NCBI GenBank assembly: GCA_949775045.1
Contig: OX459101.1
Coordinates: 14,062,347-14,126,346 of the forward strand
DNA length: 64,000 bases
Source of the DNA: Metridium senile
Taxonomy: Eukaryota; Cnidaria; Anthozoa; Actiniaria; Metridiidae
Reading direction: 5' to 3'
Shown: positions 56,594-64,000 of the stretch, piece by piece
How positions within the stretch are numbered: the stretch's first letter is position 1
How the letters are laid out: each line of letters starts with the position of its first letter
Made by a program: the position numbers and the translations under genes
Notes under the pieces: model-generated
The model's input: only the letters and a program-made list of their open reading frames with translations
Told to the model about the DNA's origin: nothing
The model's database searches: none

Positions 56594-56639
56594 CTTGTTT
56601 GGCCAATCAGAGCGCGCGTTAGAATCAATCTATATAATA

Positions 56640-57240
56640 AAATTGAATGAGAAACCCCAGCAATGTTTTAAAAAGGGTATGCAAGTTTTGTTGTTATGAA
56701 AATATGCGCTGCTAGGAAATCACTACCAAACAAAACCTTTCCCCTATATAACAGAATTGTTCAATTATCAAAGCAATTAAATAAATTTTAAGCTGTGCAA
56801 TCTTGATTATAAAAGGTGCCTCATGTAAAAAAAAAACCTATAACGATCCACCTTAAGGTATCAGGACTGGTTATGGACAACTCTCTGCTCAAAAGTTTTT
56901 TCTTCTATAAGTTAGATTGTGATATTATCTAACATATACTTTAAAAAAATGCCGTTTTTACTTTCCAATTTCGCTAAATTGCTGATAAAAAAATTCGTGA
57001 TCAACATCTCACCGGAACTATCATGTCAACAGCTAATTAGCTATCTTCCATCGAAAGCTGGTTGCCTGGCAACAATAATTGCCCCGTGTGATTTCATAAT
57101 TGAATCGTCGTGCGTGTTTACTCACAAAATCAAGGATCTTATTCAAATATCTTCTACATAATGCGAAATTTCGAAAAACGTTTAATAATCTCTGTCATAT
57201 TCATGGTGTAGTTTCTCGTATAGTCCATTAAGATTCTTTA
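56640..57240. other. No recognisable gene
   Basis: AT-rich; one plus-strand frame (56919-57161) lacks recognisable features. No repeats were seen. Confidence 0.4.
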
Positions 57241-57499
57241 ATGGCTTCTCAAAAGCGAGGATCGTCTTCTTTGTTTAAATTTGCCAAAACCAAAGAAAGC
57301 GTTCCCACTGGAGCGACGAAAATCTCTTGCAGAAAGCGATCGAGGCTCTTATTATGCTCAGGAAACACAAAGGTCAGAGGAACCTACACAAAGTGCTGCA
57401 CATTGTAGTTAAGTGCTTGCTTCGAGGTTTTACAAACACTTCGCCATCAGTTAAGGCCGAAGTTGGAACGTCAAATATTCAGCATTCAATTCGGACGTA
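57241..57499 (+). pseudogene. Short frameshifted coding relic
   Basis: An ATG opens MASQKRGSSSLFKFAKTKES. After about 30 codons the sensible reading moves to the next frame (LLQKAIEALIMLRKHKGQRN, VLHIVVKCLLRGF). Composition suggests former coding sequence, possibly a first exon of a mobile element gene. Not recognised. Confidence 0.3.
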
Positions 57500-57532
57500 A
57501 GCGGTAAAAGTAGCATTGTTATCTGTGCGTTG

Positions 57533-57691
57533 TTACAAAGGTGTTGACATTAAAATACGATCATAATTATCCGGCCCCAATTCCCTCATTTGTTGAATAA
57601 CAATTTCTCTAGGTCGCCGTGGCGGCTCTGGTTGTGTGTTAGCATCGGCCACAGCTTCGGCATTCACACGCGAACGGTTTCCTCTAGGCAT
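57533..57691 (-). CDS. Possible small protein or first exon (52 residues)
   Basis: ATG at 57691 opens MPRGNRSRVNAEAVADANTQ, continuing to REIVIQQMRELGPDNYDRIL and a stop. Codon content is less AT-rich than the surroundings. It could be an isolated first exon. No family is recognised. Confidence 0.25.
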   Translation of the reverse strand: MPRGNRSRVNAEAVADANTQPEPPRRPREIVIQQMRELGPDNYDRILMSTPL

Positions 57692-57699
57692 AGTTTTTT

Positions 57700-58284
57700 T
57701 CTCTAGTTGAATTTGTAAATCGTATGTTAGGATTTCAGTGAGTGGTAACTAATATTATAGGCGAATTGCATCATAAAGTCATCATGGACATCGCCTAGAA
57801 ACATGGGTTTCAATACATCAGAGAACGAGTGACTGGAATAGCATCCTATTACACTAATAATAGCCTACGGTATATGATACAGACCAGGCAAGATGACAAC
57901 TCATTGACAGATGAAGTGTCTGTGTAAACACTCAGCGGCTCCCTGGCCCGAAACTTATAAACGCGTTTTTCTCGGTAACTTTTTAGCCTCAGATTTTCAT
58001 TTTTAAACGACTATATTTATCATTCGCTCAAATTTTAATAGATTGCAACTAAACTTCGCAATTTTGTAGAACGATGTTTCAAGTGTGAGACGGTGTCTGC
58101 GATGTTCTATTTTTTATTTTGTTAAAAAGATATCACTTCATTAGTAAGAAAATACATTAAAACATCGATTGTCGCTGTTTGAGAGGTGGTGTCTTCATGA
58201 TATACTCTGACGAAATGCAATAGTTGGTTATGCTTTTGTAGTACTTCAAGTATTGTAGTTACTCACGAAATGCTTTTATTCCCG
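57700..58284. other. No recognisable gene
   Basis: AT-rich sequence without frames or repeats that I can support. Confidence 0.4.
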
Positions 58285-58392
58285 TAGTTTATTCCCGTAG
58301 TAAACGTGGTAAGCGTAGTAAGCGTGGTAAGCGTAGTAGGCGTAGTAAGCGTGGTAACCGTAGTAAGCGTAGGAACCGTAGCAACTGTAGTA
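58285..58392 (+). repeat. 9-bp tandem repeat
   Basis: About twelve units of CGTAGTAAG, CGTGGTAAG and close variants. Confidence 0.85.
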
Positions 58393-58574
58393 AAAAATAT
58401 TATTCTGGCTAGACTATAGAATACCCCGTCACTCCTTAGACATCCACTACGGTTGCACTCCGTGGTCCGCAGTCAGATACCACAGGAAACCCATAACGAC
58501 TAAAGCTGAACTTGGAGGCAAAGTGTTCATTACATATTTGATAATATACTTATTATAACCGTAATCAATATGAT

Positions 58575-58835
58575 ATAGTCTACTTGAAAGTTGTGTGTAA
58601 GGACTGCTACCGCAGTCCGCAGTCCGCAGTCAGGCACATTAACACAGGAACCCCAAATATAGTATAAGATCCAGTTGCATAGTCTACTTCAAAGTTGTGT
58701 GTAAGGACTGCTACCGCAGTCCGCAGTCACGCACATGAACGATTACCAGTCCTTTCGCTACTTCGCACTTTCGCTACCAGTACATTCGCTACTGAAAAAG
58801 TTCTTTCGCTACCTTGTCAATGGTTCTTTCGCTAC
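58575..58835 (+). repeat. Short direct repeats
   Basis: A block with TAGTCTACTT, GTTGTGTGTAAGGACTGCTA and CCGCAGTCCGCAGTC occurs twice, about 105 bases apart (near 58575 and 58678). From 58750 to 58835 CTTTCGCTAC and near copies recur about six times at irregular spacing. Confidence 0.75.
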
Positions 58836-59194
58836 TTACTCACAGTATGACTAAATATATCAAAGTTTCATAGTTAAAAAGTCGCAATGAAGCTGGTGGA
58901 GTTATAAGATTGTGATTTTGTGGTAATCATCAAAAGAATTTAAACATTTTAGATAAACATTTCATATTTACAGCCCGAGTCGAATCGTCGATTTCAATCA
59001 TTCGATTGATGATGTAATTTAAACTGTCTATATGGTCACATTTATATTTGGGGAAAAGATATGATTTTAGCACTGAATATAAAGCGTTTATGCAAAGCGA
59101 AAAAAAAGGAAACTACGACGATTACGCTTTTTGTTAAAATAATTGTTATACTTACTTGTAGTACTTGGCGAATTTAAAGCACTCTCAAATCTCG

Positions 59195-59575
59195 ACATAA
59201 CACTGCGATAACTCGTTTTAGTGCTTTATTTTTGTTTTTATATGCTCTATGAAACCATTATGTATGAATAAATGTAACTATAGAAGTGTTGTTTGACTTT
59301 ATTAAAGATTTTGGTCAAAGTAGCGAAAGCACTCTTGTGGAAAGTCGGCAAAAGTTAACGGCGTTGAAATACTTCTAAAATCTCACATAAGACTGCGATA
59401 AGTCGCTTTAGTGCTTTATTTTCGTCTTTAATGTGTTCTATGAAACCATTTTGTATGAATAAATGTAACTATAGAAGTGTTCTTTCACTTTATTAAAGAT
59501 TTTGGTCAAATTAGCGAAAGCACTCTTGTGGAAAGTCGGCAAAAGTTCACGGCGTTGAAATACTTCTAAAACGCT
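59195..59575 (+). repeat. 191-bp tandem duplication
   Basis: Two diverged copies share TATGAAACCATT, AATGTAACTATAGAAGTGTT and GCGAAAGCACTCTTGTGGAA. Period is 191 bases measured between GCTCTATGAAACC and its partner. Confidence 0.85.
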
Positions 59576-59941
59576 AATAAATAAGAGTTGATGAAAACAA
59601 CTGTAACAACGTTTAACCTCCATTTAAAAAAAATGCACTTACTTCACCTCTATACAAACTATGCAACCATTATGACCTTTATCTTTTATTACATATGCAA
59701 TATCTGTCGTACATACCACTTGTTATGTTTACTTTATAGCTATAAAACACAGTAATCATCGACGTACTTCAATATTGGTCTTTATTCGTTATTTACAAAC
59801 ACAATTACTTAATTTTGTTCGTTTACATCGTCGATTAAACGATGACTACAATCCAACTTTTGTTATTTACAATAGAAGCAAACTTATTAACAATAATAGT
59901 TCTATTAACAATAATAGTTCAGTACAATTCATATTTTACAT

Positions 59942-60982
59942 TCACAATTTATAGACTTTCCTAACTTCATCCCAAAAAGACACAAATAAATCATTCTCTT
60001 TGTGTTTGTAACGCCAAATAAATTCTGCTAAATATGAAGAAAAAAAATGTTTTCTCACACCAAAAGGAGGTAGTTTACACTTTGCTTGCCTCCAATGTCC
60101 CTCGATTCTGTTAGTGTGATCGCCCTCTTCATTGACAAATTCCTTCGAATGATTTACAGTCTTGTGAATATACCCGTTCTTCTCTAAATTCACATAGGCT
60201 TTCCAGCAGTCCGATACAATTGTTGTGCCAGGTAAGATCCGTTCCTTTATAATCGATAGCAGAGTTTCTTCATCCCTCTTCTCAACTGCAACCAGAAAAC
60301 ACTTTCGACTGCCATCCTCAATGCCACCAAACACCCACTGTCCCTCAACACGATGGCCACGATGGTACTTCCTCTTGCCAAATTTACTTTCGTCTATCTG
60401 CACAGTCTTCCCTTCACCACCAAGTTTGTCCTTACTCTCCAGCAATGTCACTTCACATATCTCTCTACAATAATTGTACCAGTCTACACTTGTGTTGCAA
60501 GATAATTCCAATTCGTGTCGCATTTGCGTTTGGGGAACATCACGTGTCCACCAATACGTAATTTCCACCATCTCTGCTAGACTTAAATTACTGTTCTCGA
60601 ACCAACTGTCCGCTCTAACTGTCCTTTCCACTCTGTGTCTTTTTCCCTTCACCTGTATCTGGCATTGCCATTTCTTCCCGTCTGATCTATCATCACAATT
60701 TATTAATTTCATATTGTTGCCACAGTGTGGACAAACAACTGTCTTGGTTAGCAGTGCTTCACTTCTTAACCATTCAAGTAATGTTTCGTTATTACTACAT
60801 AGATTTAATACATCCACGTATTTCCAATGATGTCTCGTTGACTTCGATGAGTTGCGGTTGTAGCTGGTTTGTTGCTTTTCAGATTGAGTACATGCTTCCT
60901 TGGTGTCCACCACCGTAGTTTGTGAATCTTTGTTCCGTTTTAAAACACGACCCAAGCACACTTGAGTACCTTTTTCAGTCAT
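59942..60982 (-). CDS. Merlin (IS1595/ISXO2-like) transposase
   Basis: An uninterrupted frame of 346 residues starts at ATG. An N-terminal zinc ribbon (CPHCGNN at 84, WQCQ at 105) precedes the DDE domain typical of ISXO2-like transposases. QIDESKFGKRKYHRGH holds Asp197, TIVSDCWKAY Asp258, and HTNRIEGHWRQAK Glu294. Length and motif spacing fit Merlin elements, whose transposase cuts short TIRs and makes 8-9-bp duplications. I could not find matching termini within about 300 bases on either side, so element limits are unknown; the 191-bp tandem repeat lies downstream. The intact frame suggests recent activity or domestication. Confidence 0.9.
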   Translation of the reverse strand: MTEKGTQVCLGRVLKRNKDSQTTVVDTKEACTQSEKQQTSYNRNSSKSTRHHWKYVDVLNLCSNNETLLEWLRSEALLTKTVVCPHCGNNMKLINCDDRSDGKKWQCQIQVKGKRHRVERTVRADSWFENSNLSLAEMVEITYWWTRDVPQTQMRHELELSCNTSVDWYNYCREICEVTLLESKDKLGGEGKTVQIDESKFGKRKYHRGHRVEGQWVFGGIEDGSRKCFLVAVEKRDEETLLSIIKERILPGTTIVSDCWKAYVNLEKNGYIHKTVNHSKEFVNEEGDHTNRIEGHWRQAKCKLPPFGVRKHFFSSYLAEFIWRYKHKENDLFVSFWDEVRKVYKL

Positions 60983-61267
60983 TCTCCTTCAGAGCACTGG
61001 TTAGTTGCTGATCGCACACTTACTATTTTGTTTTCAAACTTGACGTCAATACTGATCTCACTTTGCGGTCTTTCTACCTACTAGTATTCACACTACAAGG
61101 AGCGGTACTTCTTATCATTCTCCTCTATTGTCAAAGAATTCATTCAATTCAGTCCATTGAATTATTGATAACTTGAGAGGCGGCTAACCACACTCCATAT
61201 AAACTCTCTGGGGACTTAATACACACATTCAAAACTTCTGTCGCCAGTAACACTCTAGCTATAAACA

Positions 61268-61473
61268 GACCTATCATCCTATTGTTTTTAAATTAAACAA
61301 TTAGATTCAGGTTATCACTTTACCTTCGAATTATCTCAGTTTCTAAAGGAGCCTTGCACTTAATTTAGCAGACCTATCATTCTATTGTTTTTAAATTAAA
61401 CAATTAGATTCAGGGTATCACTTTACCTTCCAATTATCTCAGTTTCTAAGGGAACCTTGCACTTAATTTAGCC
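61268..61473 (+). repeat. 103-bp tandem duplication
   Basis: Two copies begin GACCTATCATCCTATTGTTT and GACCTATCATTCTATTGTTT, with only a few substitutions between them. It lies 160 bases upstream of the DUF3987-type gene. Confidence 0.9.
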
Positions 61474-61632
61474 AACAACAAATAATAAGGATGCCGCCTT
61501 GTTGATAAATACAAATCCCTTGAGAGAAAGCTGTGACTTCTATTCGCATGCGCATCGCATCATAGCACCATTCTAGCTCCTCCGTCAACCAGACAACAAC
61601 TTGTTCACTGCAACTACACGTTCTTTTTAGTC

Positions 61633-64000
61633 ATGTATGCCCTGTCAAAACTTAACAGACAACACGAACAGACTTGGGTCAATCTACAAAATAGATTGAA
61701 CGCCGTCCAGTTTAGCTATGAAAAACTCTTCCACCAAAACGAAGTTCACAACTTCATTCGCAACAAATCGATCTCTGTTGGAAGCTGCGAAGGATATTTT
61801 ATACCTTCACTGTTAACAACTACCTCCTTTCTTCTGGCCTGCAATCATGCACGAGTAGAAACATCAACACAGCAACAAAACTTAAATCTCTACACGCTAT
61901 TTGTTGGCTATCCTGGCACCTGTAAGTCTCTTTTCAAACCTTTTTAAATAACAGCTCTATCAAGTATCAAGACTTTTATTGTTTGCCTTTTTAAACGTCC
62001 AACCTGTGATGAACGTATGGTTGTATGCATATTTCTCACTTGTATTATTCCACATTAACTGTTTGATTTAAAGTTTTGTATGTTTTTCTTGCAGGCAAAT
62101 CTTCGGCGATACAATATGCTGCGCAAGAACCTCTCGACGAAATTGAAATGTCATCGAACATTATCCACAAAACCACATCTTCAGGACTTGTTAAGTTTCT
62201 GGCGTCCAATCAGAGAGGATTCATCATTTCTCCTGAGGTTTTTGACGTACTATTCAAACTCCTCAAGTCCGATGAGGATAATGGGACAGGGGACGTTCAG
62301 CTTCTGTGTAAAATGTTCTCTGGTGAAAAATGCTCGTATCATTTTTCTACTGAGAGCAGCCGTGTGATTCAAAAAGACACGCCTTTCTGTCTTCTGGGTT
62401 CCACCCAACTAACAAATGCCGCTAAACTCATCGCAAAGATGGACCAGGGACACGGACTTGTAGACCGTTTGCTAATTGCAACTCCTCTGGCCTTGAGACC
62501 AACTCTCTCAGAAATGGAAGCTGCCAAACTCCAGCTAACAGAACCAATCACAGATTTCACAGAGTATTTCCTACGCGTTTCATCGCTTGACGACAACACA
62601 GTTTATAGCTTTGACGCCAACGGAAAGAGACTCCTTCGTGACACATTGACCGCTTTCATTCAAACCTACAACCAAGACATCAAAGATGGTTATATGCCAC
62701 CGAAATCAAAAGCACCGGAACTTATTCCAAGAATTGCGACATCTTTACACGTGCTCAACCACATAATGGAAGAAGTTTTGCTTGGTCAATCGTCCTCAGA
62801 ACCTCCAACTACAATTTCTCATTCAACCCTTCAAACCGCCATCGATTATGTACAACACCTGGAATCCCAGAAGGATATCATGTGCCAGGTAAATTACAAT
62901 TCATTTTCAAACGATTACAACGTTTATGTTTTAAAGCCGCTAACTTAATTCACTCTGAGGGTTAATTTTAAAGACGCTAGCTTATCGTAGCATTAACCGA
63001 TTCGTAAAATCAACTACAATGTTTTTATTACTACGATTATGTTTAAAGCCGCTTCACTGAGACTTAACTAAAGTCGCTTATCTGTTTGTGGTCAGTTATA
63101 GTAGCAACGTACTGATTCGTAAAATCAACTACAATGACTTATATATTACTACGAGTATGTTTAATAGTCGCTTCGCTCTGAGAGTTAAATAAAGTCGCTT
63201 CTTTCTGTGTGTTTTTATTACAACAAAATGCCAAATATAAACATCATTAAAGGATTGTTGTCATATTATAGCGGTGTTATGAACGATCTTGTCGCTTTAA
63301 AATTTTGAGTTTTACTTCATATCAAACAACAAGTTGATTTACGTCATGATTTTCTTATAATAACCTTATATCTTGTAGAATCAACTTGACTTTTCAGATA
63401 ATCGTTTCTGTTTGGCGTACATTTCTATAGCAATAAGTGACTGACAGCTGTCAGTATTCGCTAGGAATGATTGACATCTTTCAAAATTAAAGCTGTTGAG
63501 AGAATTCAAAACTTCTAAAGTGATCAATGAACAGGGCATCCAATCGTAAACATCGAGTTAGTCATCCATGATAATTATGCATCTCTGCTTCCGGCTGTCA
63601 GTAAGTAAATGTCGCCGGGAACAATAGAATTCTGCGCCATGTATTTTTTATGATAACACATATTATTCATTCAAATTGATTTTTAATTTTACAGTTCCTC
63701 AAGCAAATCACAAATGCCGCATCTGAGAAAACCATTGAACAGCCAACCCAAACGACGATCAGAGACAACATTCTCCTCTCACAAGGCCAAGTTATTTCAC
63801 ATCGCTCTTTTAAGCATGGAAAGAGATCATGCAAAGACATTTCAGACGCTGAATATACATTAGCAACTCAATCGTTAAGCACCGACGGATTTGGTAAAGT
63901 TATTGAGTTTAGGGTACCAAGGGCAAAGGCTCCGTGCAAAGTTTTCATTAAAGAGAAGCCTAGTACACAGTGGCCAACTGAGTTAACATCGGTAACTCAA
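61633..64000 (+). CDS. DUF3987-type ATPase gene, partial at the window end
   Basis: Exon 1 (61633-61921) starts at ATG (MYALSKLNRQHEQ). Exon 2 is 62095-62888 and exon 3 starts at 63695 and runs off the window. Joins at GTAAGT/GCAG and GTAAAT/ACAG keep frame (YPGTCKSSAIQYA, DIMCQFLKQIT). FVGYPGTCKSS is a Walker A-like loop, followed by SGLVKFLASNQRGFIISPEV (acidic Walker B-like region) and LLGSTQLTNAAKL. The arrangement matches DUF3987, a helicase/ATPase-like domain found with primases in phages, plasmids and some eukaryotic mobile elements. The rest (SLHVLNHIMEEVLLG) fits its C-terminal helices. The role is uncertain: perhaps a replication passenger of a mobile element. No stops or shifts in the visible exons. 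Confidence 0.7.
62905..63205 (+). repeat. Intronic imperfect tandem repeat of about 113 bp
   Basis: Two to three diverged units share ATTCGTAAAATCAACTACAA, ATTACTACGA and TATGTTTAAAGCCGCTTC-like words, inside intron 2 of the DUF3987-type gene. Confidence 0.7.

Overview
The window is eukaryotic and almost certainly metazoan. It is visibly AT-rich, has short GT-AG introns, and carries transposon families typical of aquatic invertebrates: a Helentron with a C-terminal endonuclease, a Penelope-like element, CR1-type LINEs, a Merlin transposon and a Crypton-type recombinase. A cnidarian or sponge is the most likely source, but no host marker gene fixes this. I saw no rRNA, tRNA or confident single-copy host gene.

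The layout is a stack of nested mobile elements whose boundaries can be read from interrupted sequences. (1) Positions 1-1016 hold a broken relative of the unclassified transposase-like gene found again at 52.4-55.3 kb. (2) A 1.9-kb foldback element with TTAA flanks (1551-3486) abuts a LINE endonuclease fragment. (3) Element U (4907-13167) sits in a 33-bp minisatellite and holds a DDE-type transposase relic, duplicated chromodomain/Lys-rich sequences and an Ulp1-like protease relic. (4) A LINE (about 13.6-31.6 kb) is split twice: by a palindromic Penelope-like insertion with a 15-bp target duplication, and by a 13.7-kb Helentron (15697-29411) without target duplication. (5) Element A (31960-42324) has a 9-bp duplication inside a TTAA-flanked MITE. 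It encodes a spliced DUF6589-like transposase and a frame-broken RecQ-like helicase. (6) Element K (43407-55521) has 24-bp inverted termini and a TCATGA duplication, and interrupts a Crypton-type gene. It carries a protein kinase, a divergent C2H2 zinc-finger gene, an unclassified transposase candidate and a 39-copy 115-bp satellite. (7) The right end has simple repeats, an intact Merlin transposase and a partial DUF3987-type ATPase gene running off the edge.

The Helentron and element K stand out. The Helentron encodes, over about 2,900 codons broken by one base in a C7 run, a membrane hairpin, a 2A peptide, a C76-like cysteine protease domain, eleven 23-residue STPR repeats, a zinc module, HUH Rep, Pif1-type helicase and EEP endonuclease. 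A separate spliced RPA-like gene lies behind it. Element K looks like an undescribed kinase-carrying DNA transposon.

The nesting gives a relative chronology. Target genes and minisatellites are oldest, the Penelope copy and Helentron postdate the LINE, element A postdates its MITE, and element K postdates the Crypton gene. Family names come from motif recognition by eye. No database search was run.
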